Assembly: GCF_900155945.1 (NCBI RefSeq)
Contig: NZ_FTMN01000001.1
Coordinates: 759,682-823,681, forward strand
Direction of reading: 5' to 3'
Source: Marinobacterium stanieri
GTDB lineage: Bacteria > Pseudomonadota > Gammaproteobacteria > Pseudomonadales > Balneatricaceae
DNA length: 64,000 bases
This document shows, piece after piece, positions 1-7,656 of this stretch. Every line of letters begins with the position of its first letter. Within the stretch, counting starts at the first letter, position 1. The notes beneath the pieces were generated by a model. That model was not told the DNA's origin. It searched no databases and saw only the letters and a list, made by a program, of their open reading frames with translations. The position numbers were made by a program, and so were the translations under genes.

Positions 1-140
1 CAGGTCTGCCACAGCTCCTGCATCAGCGTTGCGCCGGAGTCATCAAACTCGCGCAGCTTTTCGTCAGTACAAAAGTCCGTGAACAGGCCGCCCGCCATAT
101 CGGCGATGGCGCGCTGATCTTCGGTCAATGAAAAATCCAT
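1..140 (-). CDS. Acyl-CoA dehydrogenase, N-terminal fragment (cut by window edge)
   Basis: Only the first 46 codons are in the window; the gene runs off the left edge. The start (MDFSLTEDQ...) is the typical opening of an acyl-CoA dehydrogenase N-terminal helical domain. The ATG at 138-140 is preceded by a perfect AGGAGG Shine-Dalgarno. It lies 9 bp downstream of a ChsH2-like hydratase gene and would be co-transcribed with it. In actinobacterial cholesterol degradation, acyl-CoA dehydrogenases and ChsH1/ChsH2 hydratases act in succession on the steroid side chain, so the same role is inferred here. The family call is firm; the substrate is inferred from context. Confidence 0.8.
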   Translation of the reverse strand, partial: MDFSLTEDQRAIADMAGGLFTDFCTDEKLREFDDSGATLMQELWQT

Positions 141-149
141 GCGTCCTCC

Positions 150-1121
150 TCAGGCAGACACCGGCCGGAACAGCGGCAGGGTCATTTCATCGTCAAAGGT
201 GTGGAACTCGACCTGCACCCGCTGGCCGATCTCAAGTGCGGACGGCTCGACTCCCACCAGCCCAGCCGGCAGGCGCACGCCTTCATCCAGCTGGATCAGG
301 CCAATGGGGTTGGGATAGTCGAACGGCGGCACTTCCGGGTAGTGCATCACCACGAAGGAGTACAGCTCACCGCTGCCCTTGCTGACGTGATAACCCAGCT
401 CGAAGCTGTGGCAGTGGCTGCACACCGGGCCCGGCGGGTGCTGCAGCTTGTTACAGCTGTTGCACTGCTGGATGCGCAGCTCACCGGCCTCACAGCCTTC
501 CCAGAAGAAACGGGTGTCATCGCTGATACCCGGCTTGGGTCGCTTGATCTTGGGAACGGCGGACTCGCTCTTTTCGACCGGTTTCGGCTGATTGGCCGGC
601 TTGAACTTGATCACCCGGAACATCAGCTCGCCAACCTTCTCATCGCCCTCGGGCTTCTCGGAGAAGAAGGACATCACCTGGGTGACGAAGAAGCCGGTGC
701 CCAGAGCGGTGGCTTTCTCTTCGCTGACTTCCTTGATCAGGGTGGTGTAATAGAGCTTTTCGCCCATGCGTACATAGCGGTCGAAGGTCAGCTCGGAATT
801 TACTGCCACCACGGCCGGGTAGCCCTGAGCCTCTATTAAGCCGAGTACTTCGTAGGGATTTTCGTCGGTAGAACCCGGCGGATAGTTGTTCATGTGCATG
901 CCTTCCAGGCACCAGGCCTGCAGCATCGCCGGCGGTGCCACGACTTCACCAAACTCGGTGGTCGCGGCATACTCGGGGTCGGTGTAGAGCGGGTTATCCA
1001 CGCCCATGGCTTCACACCACTGCCGAACCATCGCCGGATTCACTTCATCCCATGCGTAGATGCGGCCATACTCCCGCCCCACCATGGAACGTACTTCCGA
1101 TAACCATGCGTAATCAGTCAA
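150..1121 (-). CDS. MaoC-like enoyl-CoA hydratase fused to a DUF35 OB-fold domain (ChsH2-like)
   Basis: The protein has about 323 residues. The N-terminal half (about 1-160) looks like a MaoC/hot-dog (R)-hydratase domain. After a Lys/Pro-rich linker, the C-terminal part is a DUF35 unit with a zinc ribbon made of two Cys-x2-Cys pairs (CNSC, CSHC) followed by an OB fold. This domain order is that of ChsH2, which in mycobacterial cholesterol catabolism hydrates the unsaturated side-chain acyl-CoA with ChsH1 and docks the thiolase-like aldolase Ltp2 through DUF35. I chose the TTG start at 1121 because AGGAGA sits 7 nt upstream of it; a GTG at 1151 would add ten residues but has no ribosome site. 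Neither a ChsH1 nor an Ltp2 partner is visible, and both may lie past the left edge. Confidence 0.75.
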   Translation of the reverse strand: MTDYAWLSEVRSMVGREYGRIYAWDEVNPAMVRQWCEAMGVDNPLYTDPEYAATTEFGEVVAPPAMLQAWCLEGMHMNNYPPGSTDENPYEVLGLIEAQGYPAVVAVNSELTFDRYVRMGEKLYYTTLIKEVSEEKATALGTGFFVTQVMSFFSEKPEGDEKVGELMFRVIKFKPANQPKPVEKSESAVPKIKRPKPGISDDTRFFWEGCEAGELRIQQCNSCNKLQHPPGPVCSHCHSFELGYHVSKGSGELYSFVVMHYPEVPPFDYPNPIGLIQLDEGVRLPAGLVGVEPSALEIGQRVQVEFHTFDDEMTLPLFRPVSA

Positions 1122-1177
1122 GATACGTCTCCTTTCTGACAATGGGGCCACCCGGTCGCGGGCGGCGCCGGGTTGTT

Positions 1178-1960
1178 TCAGTTGTTGGCCGTACCGGCCT
1201 GCAAAAATGCGGGTTTCTCACCACCACCGTTGAGCAGCAGGTTGCTGCCGCTGGCGTAAGACGCGATGGGCGATGCCATATACAGGCAGGCGTTGCCGAT
1301 ATCCTCCGGGTTGCCCAGACGACCGGCCGGGATGGTCTCCGCCACCGCCTGGATGCCTTCCTCATCACCAAAGTGCAGATGCGATTGCTCGGTCTGGATC
1401 AGACCCGGGCTTACTGCCACCACACGGACCTTCGGCGCCCACTCCACCGCCAGCGAGGCGGCCAATGACAGCACGCCGGCCTTAGCGGCACCGTAGGCGG
1501 CGGTACCCGGAGAAGCGCGCAAGGCACTGATACTGCCGATAAAGATGATGCTGCCGCCCTGTTCCTGCTGTTGCATGTGGCGGTTGGCCAGCTGAGCCAG
1601 GTTGAGCGGTGCAATCAGATTGAGACGCAGAATGCCTTCATGGAAGCGAGGCGAAACATCTGCGGCCAGCGCATGGGGTGCGCCTCCGGCGTTATTGACC
1701 ACCACATCCAGACGACCGTATTCATTCACAATCGCCTGTAGCATTGCCTCAGACGCGTCGTAATCACGTACATCAACCGCCATAAACACAGCTTCACGGC
1801 CACCTTCAGCCGGCATCTGTTCCGGTTCGCTGCGGCCACACACAATCACGGTTGCACCTGCACCCAGGAAGGCACACGCAATACCGGCACCAATGCCCTT
1901 GGTCCCCCCGGTGATCAGAACCACCTGGCCGCTGTAATCGAAGTGAGCTGACTGCGTCAT
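1178..1960 (-). CDS. Short-chain dehydrogenase/reductase (SDR)
   Basis: A classical SDR of 260 residues. It has the nucleotide-binding TGGTKGIG motif near residue 15, NNAG near 90 and the catalytic YxxxK (YGAAK) near 155, preceded by the Ser of the GSIS stretch. The start at 1960 has a GGAGG site 6 nt upstream; an in-frame start further upstream would run into the promoter region. It is the first gene of a leftward operon with the ChsH2-like hydratase and an acyl-CoA dehydrogenase. Oxidation of a hydroxyacyl-CoA or hydroxysteroid is therefore likely, but the substrate cannot be read from sequence. Confidence 0.8.
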   Translation of the reverse strand: MTQSAHFDYSGQVVLITGGTKGIGAGIACAFLGAGATVIVCGRSEPEQMPAEGGREAVFMAVDVRDYDASEAMLQAIVNEYGRLDVVVNNAGGAPHALAADVSPRFHEGILRLNLIAPLNLAQLANRHMQQQEQGGSIIFIGSISALRASPGTAAYGAAKAGVLSLAASLAVEWAPKVRVVAVSPGLIQTEQSHLHFGDEEGIQAVAETIPAGRLGNPEDIGNACLYMASPIASYASGSNLLLNGGGEKPAFLQAGTANN

Positions 1961-2018
1961 ATACGCCTCCTGTTTTATCCAGTGCAGCCAGTCTAATAAG
2001 CCTGTGGAGCCTCCCACT

Positions 2019-2034
2019 TCGTCTGAACGGACGA
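2019..2034. promoter_or_regulatory. Steroid-regulon box 1 (shared by divergent genes)
   Basis: TCGTCTGAACGGACGA, a perfect match to the T[C/A]GTC-N6-GAC[G/T]A dyad found 13 times here. It lies midway between the divergent SDR and enoyl-CoA hydratase genes. A -10-like hexamer begins about 19-22 nt away on each side (CAGAAT at 2056-2061 rightward; CTTATT, read leftward, at 2000-1995). One symmetric box could therefore serve both promoters. Confidence 0.65.
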
Positions 2035-2097
2035 TGATTATCTGGCGTCAGCTGACAGAATCGCCCTCAATGAATCTTTGTCAGCGAGGCGACTGTC

Positions 2098-2889
2098 GTG
2101 ACCGACTCTCAACGTCCTGAAGAAACACTGCTGCTGGAATTTCCGGAGCCCGGTATTGCCCTGCTGCGGCTTAACCGCCCTCAGGCCACCAATGCGCTGA
2201 GCCTGGAGCTACAACAGCAACTCAACCGCCGCTTTACCGAGCTGGCCGCTGACGACAGCGTGCGCTGCATCGTGCTGACCGGTGGCGAGAAAGTATTTGC
2301 GGCGGGCGGAGATATCACGGGATTGATCGACGCCGACCCGATCGAGATCTATAAGCGTCATACCGAACGGGTCTGGGCACCGATTCAGCACTGCCCCAAA
2401 CCGATTGTGGCCGCCATCTGCGGTTATGCCTTCGGCGGCGGCTGCGAACTTGCGATGCATGCCGACATCCTGATCGCTGGCGAAAGCGCCAGCTTCTGTC
2501 AGCCGGAAATCCGTATCGGCATCATGCCCGGCATAGGTGGTACCCAGCGTCTGGTAAGGGCCGTGGGCAAAACCAAGGCAATGAGCATGGCCCTGACCGG
2601 ACGCCCAATTTCAGCGCATGAAGCCTGGGTAGCAGGACTGGTCAGCGAGGTAAGTCCAGATGATGAGGTGATGGAAAACGCCCTGAAAACGGCGCGCAGC
2701 ATCGCCCGAATGCCGCCGCTGGCAGTGGAACAGATCAAGGAATGCATCCTGCAGGGCATGGATGCGTCGCTGGAAAGCGCTCTGGCACTAGAACGCAAAG
2801 CCAATGCCATGCTGTTCGCCTCAAGGGATCAGCAGGAAGGCATGCAGGCGTTTCTGGAAAAGCGCCACCCCGACTTCACCGGCGAGTAA
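2098..2889 (+). CDS. Enoyl-CoA hydratase/isomerase (crotonase family)
   Basis: A crotonase-fold protein of 263 residues with the usual length. It shows the oxyanion-hole segment ending in AAGGDI near residue 70 and the GYAFGGGCELA segment near 110-120. The PEIRIGIMPG segment carries the usual acidic position for hydration of enoyl-CoA. Translation probably starts at the GTG at 2098. It is transcribed away from the SDR operon across a shared regulatory box and is followed by two tandem terminators, so it is monocistronic. A beta-oxidation step on steroid-derived acyl-CoA is likely from context. Confidence 0.85.
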   Translation: MTDSQRPEETLLLEFPEPGIALLRLNRPQATNALSLELQQQLNRRFTELAADDSVRCIVLTGGEKVFAAGGDITGLIDADPIEIYKRHTERVWAPIQHCPKPIVAAICGYAFGGGCELAMHADILIAGESASFCQPEIRIGIMPGIGGTQRLVRAVGKTKAMSMALTGRPISAHEAWVAGLVSEVSPDDEVMENALKTARSIARMPPLAVEQIKECILQGMDASLESALALERKANAMLFASRDQQEGMQAFLEKRHPDFTGE

Positions 2890-2967
2890 CGAGAGAATCG
2901 AGTCAATCGTTGATTAAAACAGAAGCCTGAACAGACACATCATCGGATTTGCACTTCCCTTGCACTT

Positions 2968-2990
2968 AAACCATCTCACATGGTTTTTTT
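2968..2990 (+). terminator. Rho-independent terminator of the enoyl-CoA hydratase gene
   Basis: AAACCAT and ATGGTTT form a 7-bp stem around a 5-nt loop, followed by a run of T. Confidence 0.6.
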
Positions 2991-3027
2991 GACCCTCGGC
3001 GGCCGCACACCCCGGGGGTCTTTTTTT
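2991..3027 (+). terminator. Second tandem terminator
   Basis: GACCCTCGG pairs with CCGGGGGTC (9 bp, one G-T wobble) and is followed directly by seven T. With the hairpin just before it, this insulates the HigBA unit from readthrough. Confidence 0.7.
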
Positions 3028-3046
3028 GCCTGCAAAAGCTTCTGGT

Positions 3047-3080
3047 TTGACAAGAAATCAACAACCTCCCAAAATGGGAG
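3047..3080 (+). promoter_or_regulatory. higBA promoter and operator
   Basis: TTGACA (3047-3052), a 17-nt spacer and CAAAAT (3070-3075) form a good sigma-70 promoter. The palindrome CTCCCA-AAA-TGGGAG at 3066-3080 covers the -10 element. Overlap of a dyad with -10 is the expected arrangement for autorepression by the HigA antitoxin. Confidence 0.7.
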
Positions 3081-3099
3081 TATTCAAAGGGAGATTTGA

Positions 3100-3402
3100 A
3101 TGCGGATCATATCGAAACGGACACTTCGCGCGTTTTGGGAGTCGGATCACAAATACCTGGATGCCAAAGGGCCACTGGAAGCTTGGCATGAAGAGGTCGT
3201 TAAGGCCGATTGGGACACGCCGCAAAAGGTCAAAACGCAATTCCGCAATGCCAGTATTTTAAAAGACGGCAGAGTGGTGTTTAACATCAAAGGTAATGAC
3301 TACCGCCTGGTCGTGTGGATTAACTACCCCTACCGGATTGTGTATGTACGATTCGTTGGCACCCACAAGCAGTACGACGAAATCGATGTGGAGACTGTGT
3401 GA
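3100..3402 (+). CDS. higB: HigB-type toxin (RelE-superfamily mRNA interferase)
   Basis: A 100-residue protein of the HigB_toxin family: MRIISKRTLR start, the AFWESDHKY segment, and a basic C-terminal half with the NDYRLVVWINYPYRIVYVRF core followed by GTHKQYDEID. Members cleave mRNA on the ribosome and are neutralised by the XRE-type antitoxin encoded next to them. The ATG follows a GGGAG site. The stop codon overlaps the antitoxin start by one base, so the pair is translationally coupled. It sits between two catabolic operons and belongs to neither. Confidence 0.9.
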   Translation: MRIISKRTLRAFWESDHKYLDAKGPLEAWHEEVVKADWDTPQKVKTQFRNASILKDGRVVFNIKGNDYRLVVWINYPYRIVYVRFVGTHKQYDEIDVETV

Positions 3403-3773
3403 TGAACATTAAGCCAATCAAAACCGAAGCCGACTATGAAGATGCCCTGGAGCGCATCGGTGAGCTGATGAGCGCACAGCCGGATACCCCCGAGGGCGAT
3501 GAGCTGGATGTGCTGACTACGCTAGTGGAGCACTATGAAGCTCGCCACTACCCAATTGATACGCCCAACCCTATCGAAGTTATCCGTTTCCGCATGGAGC
3601 AATACGGCTTGAAGGATAAAGACCTGGTGCCTTTCATCGGCCGCTCAGGACGGGTGTCTGAAGTGTTGAACTACCAGCGCAAGCTGACACTCCCTATGAT
3701 CCGTAAGCTGCATGCAGGGTTACACATCCCGACAGAAAGCCTGGTTCAGGACTACGAACTGAGGCAAGTGTAA
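3402..3773 (+). CDS. higA: HigA-type antitoxin with XRE helix-turn-helix
   Basis: A 123-residue antitoxin. The acidic N-terminal half (IKTEADYEDALERIGELM...) is typical of HigA proteins paired with this HigB class. The C-terminal half carries an XRE-like helix-turn-helix (about 70-115: YGLKDKDLVPFIGRSGRVSE). It probably binds HigB and represses its own promoter through the dyad at 3066-3080. I take the ATG at 3402, which forms a TGATG overlap with higB; an adjacent GTG would add one residue. Confidence 0.9.
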   Translation: MNIKPIKTEADYEDALERIGELMSAQPDTPEGDELDVLTTLVEHYEARHYPIDTPNPIEVIRFRMEQYGLKDKDLVPFIGRSGRVSEVLNYQRKLTLPMIRKLHAGLHIPTESLVQDYELRQV

Positions 3774-3957
3774 GTCCAAGCCATTCGCTCGCGGAGCGAG
3801 CTCCCACATAGTTTTGTCCCAGATAAACTTTGCAGGAGCATTGCCCTGGCTGTGGGAGCACACACTGTGCGCAATTCGCCCGCAGAGCGGGCTCCCACAA
3901 ACTTGATCCCAGCCCAGGCACTATCCCCTATGTGGGAGCGCGCTCCGCGCGCGAAGG
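3774..3957. repeat. Cluster of four REP palindromes
   Basis: At least four units built on the core GTGGGAGC...GCGAA or its complement alternate in orientation (near 3781-3809, 3851-3872, 3877-3900 and 3930-3956). They are of the Pseudomonas REP/REPIN type. The last one abuts the stop codon of the following leftward gene. No RAYT transposase is in the window. Confidence 0.8.
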
Positions 3958-5196
3958 TTAGATCACTTCCATTCTGGCGAACTGCTGATTCAGCGCCACA
4001 TCATTAGGTGGATTCTCTATGCAGCGGGTGCCACCCGGGTGGTAGATATAGGGCACACAGCCATTGCAGTTGGTGCAGCCACTGGTGCTGATAAGCCCCT
4101 GCTGGAATTTGCGTACCAGTTCAGGATCATGAATCAGTGGGCGCGCCATGGTCACGGCTTCAAAGCCTTCGGCCATGGCCTGTTCAACATCCTCCATGGA
4201 ACGGGCACCACCCAGATAGGCCAGTGGCATATCCAGTTCAGCGCGGATGCGGCGGGAGTAATCAAGGAAGTACATGGGCCGGAATTTCACTTTCGGCACG
4301 CCCTTCTGGGACAGCTTGATCATCGCCAGGGTCAGCTTTTGATCCTTGAGTACCTTGGCCATTTCATCCAGATTCATATTGCTGCCAAACATGAACCAGC
4401 CGGATTCAATATTGCGGCCACCGGAGAGCACCAGCATATCGGCACCGGCGTCCTGCAGCGCACGCCCTGTGACAATGGCGTCTTCCACGGTAGCCCCCCG
4501 GCGGACACCGTCGGCCACATTGATCTTGGCCAGTATTGCCATATCCGCACCCACAGCATCCTTTACCGCTTGAAGGACGCGCGCAGGGAAGCGGGCACGG
4601 TTTTCGGCACCACCACCATACTGGTCCTTGCGCCGATTCGACAGCGGCGAGATGAACTGATTGAGCAGATAACCATGACCCATATGCAGTTCCACTGCAT
4701 CAAATCCGGCCTCGCGACAGAGTTCGGCGGCACGGGCAAACTCACCCGCTACCTGTTCCATGTCGCTCTCTTTCATCGCCCGTTGCAGAAGGTTGCCGCA
4801 CAACAGTCCGGCCTTGTTGAGGCCTGACGAGGCGCTGAGGGTGCGCCCCTTCACCCGGATCGACGTCACAAATGAGCCGCCATGTGTGAGCTGCATGGAG
4901 ATCTTGCCGCCCTCGGCGTGTACCGCATCCGCCATGGCTTTAAGGTCAGGAAGAATTTCAGGCCGTATCCAGATCTGGTTGGGCAGGGTTCGCCCGCGCC
5001 TGGACACGGCACCATAGGCCACGGTGGTCAGTGCCACACCCCCTCGCGCCATATCGCGGTGATGCTTGAGCAACGCCCGTGTGGGGACGCCATCCAGGCT
5101 CATCGCCTCATTGGCACCGGCCCGGATAAAACGGTTCTTCAGTGTAATCGGGCCCAGCTGGTAAGGAGTAAAGGCCTGCTGTCGATGATCTGACAT
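3958..5196 (-). CDS. NADH:flavin oxidoreductase, old yellow enzyme family with Cys cluster
   Basis: A 412-residue FMN TIM-barrel oxidoreductase of the OYE / 2,4-dienoyl-CoA reductase group. It has the N-terminal LKNRFIRAG segment, the HMGHGYLLNQFISPLSNRRKD segment (about 180-200) with active-site His, and the late MARPLI FMN-phosphate segment. A C-terminal CTNCNGC motif suggests an iron-sulfur cluster as in DCR-type members, but the additional FAD/NAD domain of true 2,4-dienoyl-CoA reductases is missing. The start at 5196 has GAGGAT 8 nt upstream and lies 11 bp after the acyl-CoA dehydrogenase stop. Reduction of an activated C=C in a steroid intermediate is a reasonable guess. Confidence 0.8.
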   Translation of the reverse strand: MSDHRQQAFTPYQLGPITLKNRFIRAGANEAMSLDGVPTRALLKHHRDMARGGVALTTVAYGAVSRRGRTLPNQIWIRPEILPDLKAMADAVHAEGGKISMQLTHGGSFVTSIRVKGRTLSASSGLNKAGLLCGNLLQRAMKESDMEQVAGEFARAAELCREAGFDAVELHMGHGYLLNQFISPLSNRRKDQYGGGAENRARFPARVLQAVKDAVGADMAILAKINVADGVRRGATVEDAIVTGRALQDAGADMLVLSGGRNIESGWFMFGSNMNLDEMAKVLKDQKLTLAMIKLSQKGVPKVKFRPMYFLDYSRRIRAELDMPLAYLGGARSMEDVEQAMAEGFEAVTMARPLIHDPELVRKFQQGLISTSGCTNCNGCVPYIYHPGGTRCIENPPNDVALNQQFARMEVI

Positions 5197-5207
5197 CTGC
5201 GTAATCC

Positions 5208-6404
5208 TCAGGTCCACTTGGGCTCGCGGGGCATTTCCAGCCCGCGTTCGGCAATGATGTTGCGCTGTATTTGGTTGCTGCCGCCGTAGATGGTATCCGA
5301 ACGCACGAACAGAAACAGCGACTGCAGACGCGTCAGCTCATAGGGCGCCGCTTCCAATAGCTGCCCCTGTTGACCGCAGACATCGATGGCCAGTTCTCCA
5401 AGGCTGCGGTGCCAAGTGGACCAGAACAGTTTGTAGATCAGCGCTTCGCCCTGCAGGCTGCCATCACTGCCGCTCTGGCCCGAGAGCATGCGCAGGCTGT
5501 TGTAGCGCATGATCTTCAGCTCGGCATGGGCCTGGGCGATGCGCTGGCGAATAGCGGGATCGCGGTATTTGCCGTTTTCTCTGGCGACGCGAATGACTTC
5601 GTCCAGCTCGTTCTGGAACTGCATCTGCTGGCCCAGCGTAGACACGCCACGCTCGAAGCCGAGCAACCCCATGGCGACCTTCCAGCCATCGCCCGGCTCG
5701 CCAACAATATCACCGGGATCGCATTCGGCATCATCGAAAAACACTTCGTTGAATTCGGATGTGCCCGTGATCTGCTCGATGGGGCGAACATCCACACCCG
5801 GCTGATCCATTTTGACCAGGAAGAAACCCAGCCCTTTATGCGCAACGGAATCCGGATCGGTACGGGCGATGACAAAGCAGTAATCGGATTCGTGCGCCAG
5901 CGAGGTCCAGACTTTCTGGCCATTAATGATCCACTTGTTGCGCTCGGCATCGAAGCGGGCCTTGGTCTTCACATTGGCCAGATCCGAGCCGGCACCCGGT
6001 TCCGAGTAGCCCTGACACCAGAGTTCGGTGCCCGCCAGAATACCGGGCAGGTATTTGGCCTGCTGCTCGGGTGTGCCGAACGCAATCAGCGTCGGTCCCG
6101 CCAGCCCTTCACCGATATGCCCCACACGCCCCGGCGCGCCAGCACGGGCATATTCTTCAAAGAAGATCACCTGCTGCTCGATGGAGCAACCGCGACCGCC
6201 ATGCTCTTTGGGCCAGCCGACACAGGTCCAGCCACCTTCGGCCAGTTTCTGTTCCCAGCGTTTTCGCTCTTCCGGGAAGCTGTGTTCATCACCGGGGCCA
6301 CCTCGGAATCTGAGTTTGGCAAATTCACCGGTCAGGTTGGCCGCCAACCAGTCAGCCACTTCGGTGCGGAACTGCTCATCTTCAGCGCTGAAGCTCAATT
6401 TCAT
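5208..6404 (-). CDS. Acyl-CoA dehydrogenase, catalytic-type subunit
   Basis: A 398-residue acyl-CoA dehydrogenase with the flavin-binding CQGYSEPGAGSDLA segment (130-142) and the C-terminal YGGSNQIQRNIIAERGL segment. The Glu of the medium-chain YEG motif is Gly here. A Glu in the GFERG helix (Glu251) lies where long-chain and isovaleryl enzymes carry their base, so the subunit is likely active. It overlaps its upstream partner by ATGA. Such adjacent pairs are known in steroid catabolism (FadE26/27, FadE28/29) as alpha2beta2 dehydrogenases for side-chain acyl-CoAs; that role is inferred. Confidence 0.85.
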   Translation of the reverse strand: MKLSFSAEDEQFRTEVADWLAANLTGEFAKLRFRGGPGDEHSFPEERKRWEQKLAEGGWTCVGWPKEHGGRGCSIEQQVIFFEEYARAGAPGRVGHIGEGLAGPTLIAFGTPEQQAKYLPGILAGTELWCQGYSEPGAGSDLANVKTKARFDAERNKWIINGQKVWTSLAHESDYCFVIARTDPDSVAHKGLGFFLVKMDQPGVDVRPIEQITGTSEFNEVFFDDAECDPGDIVGEPGDGWKVAMGLLGFERGVSTLGQQMQFQNELDEVIRVARENGKYRDPAIRQRIAQAHAELKIMRYNSLRMLSGQSGSDGSLQGEALIYKLFWSTWHRSLGELAIDVCGQQGQLLEAAPYELTRLQSLFLFVRSDTIYGGSNQIQRNIIAERGLEMPREPKWT

Positions 6405-7576
6405 GACAGGGCTCCTTCTTCGGTTTGATCAGTATCCAGCAGCAGGCTGGCCAGGGTTTCACGGTGTTCACTGGCCGTGCCCAGCATCAATTCACTGGCT
6501 TTGGCGCGCTTGAAGTAGAGGTGGACATCATATTCCCAGGTGAAACCGACTCCGCCGTGCATCTGCAGAGCTTCACCGGCATTGCGGAAACAGGCATCCG
6601 AGCAGTAGGACTTGGCGATCGCTGCCGCTTCCGGCAACTCGGCTGCCAACGCCCCTCCGCGCCAGGCTTCATCAGCAACACAGGCTGCGTAGTAACAGGC
6701 CGAACGCGCAACCTCAGTACGCAGCATCATGTCCGCCGCCTTGTGTTTGATCGCCTGAAAGCTGGCGATGGGGCGATTAAACTGTACCCGCTCGCGCGTA
6801 TATTCCACGGCGAGATCCTTCACCTGCTGGGCACTGCCCATCTGCTCAGCGGCCAGGGCAACCGTCGCCAGTTGTAACACCTGTTCCAGTACCGGACCGG
6901 CCTGACCGGCTTCGCCCAGACAGGCATCAACGGCCAGCAGACTGTCCACCTGAATGCGCCCCAGGTGACGGGTCTGGTCCAGGGTCGGAGTCCATTGGCG
7001 TGAAATGCCCTCGGCAGTGGCATCAACGGCAAACAGGCTTATTCCTGAGGTGCCGGAGGTACCGGGCTGACGTGCCGCCAGCACCAGAATCTCGGCGCTG
7101 TGGCCATCCACCACCAGCTGGTAATCACCCTGCAGCCGGTAGCCGTTTGGTGTGGCTTCAAAGGTTGCGGTGACGGCCTCACACGCCGGCGCCTCTTGCC
7201 CAATCCACGCCAGCGCAGCAGTGGTGCCGCCCAGTATCTTGTCCAGCCAGGGCGATGCCTGGCTGCAGGCAGAAAGCTGTAACGCAGGTACTGCCTGGCA
7301 CACCGTGGAGAAATAGGGCGCACACGCCAGGTAGCGGCCCATCTGCTCCATGACGGCAACCAGCTCCACATAGCCCAGCCCCATGCCCCCCTGCTCTTCT
7401 GGCAGGGTAATGGCATGCAGGTAGAGGTCGTCGCAGATCTGACGCCAGAACGACAGGTCATAGCCAGACTCGCTGACCATCGCCTCTCGTACGGCGGCCG
7501 AGGTTGAGCAATCCGCCAGAAAGCTGGCCGCTGTTTCGCGGATCATCTGCTGCTCATCAGTAAAGCGGAACTCCAT
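6401..7576 (-). CDS. Acyl-CoA dehydrogenase, partner subunit
   Basis: A 391-residue acyl-CoA dehydrogenase fold. It starts MEFRFTDEQQMIRE, has QEQGGMGLGYVEL near 60-75, and the C-terminal MHGGVGFTWEYDVHLYFKRA segment. The usual YSEP-x-AGSD flavin motif is absent from the middle of the protein, which is typical of the non-canonical subunit in heteromeric steroid acyl-CoA dehydrogenases. A four-base stop/start overlap with the next gene supports one complex. It begins 80 bp after the DUF1329 stop and has no steroid box of its own, so it may be transcribed from the DUF1302 promoter. Confidence 0.85.
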   Translation of the reverse strand: MEFRFTDEQQMIRETAASFLADCSTSAAVREAMVSESGYDLSFWRQICDDLYLHAITLPEEQGGMGLGYVELVAVMEQMGRYLACAPYFSTVCQAVPALQLSACSQASPWLDKILGGTTAALAWIGQEAPACEAVTATFEATPNGYRLQGDYQLVVDGHSAEILVLAARQPGTSGTSGISLFAVDATAEGISRQWTPTLDQTRHLGRIQVDSLLAVDACLGEAGQAGPVLEQVLQLATVALAAEQMGSAQQVKDLAVEYTRERVQFNRPIASFQAIKHKAADMMLRTEVARSACYYAACVADEAWRGGALAAELPEAAAIAKSYCSDACFRNAGEALQMHGGVGFTWEYDVHLYFKRAKASELMLGTASEHRETLASLLLDTDQTEEGALS

Positions 7577-7656
7577 GATTAGTCGCTCCCTAGCAAGTAT
7601 TGGAAGGTGGGCGCCCCGAGGGACACCCGATAGCTCGATAGCTCGATAGCCGAGTA

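Noticed and set aside
201..839. Long plus-strand open frames opposite the hydratase and many other genes
   Set aside because: They mirror well-supported genes on the other strand in GC-rich DNA, lack ribosome sites and match no family.
7628..7651. Three tandem CGATAGCT units downstream of the DUF1329 gene
   Set aside because: Short, imperfect and without promoter or terminator context; no interpretation offered.
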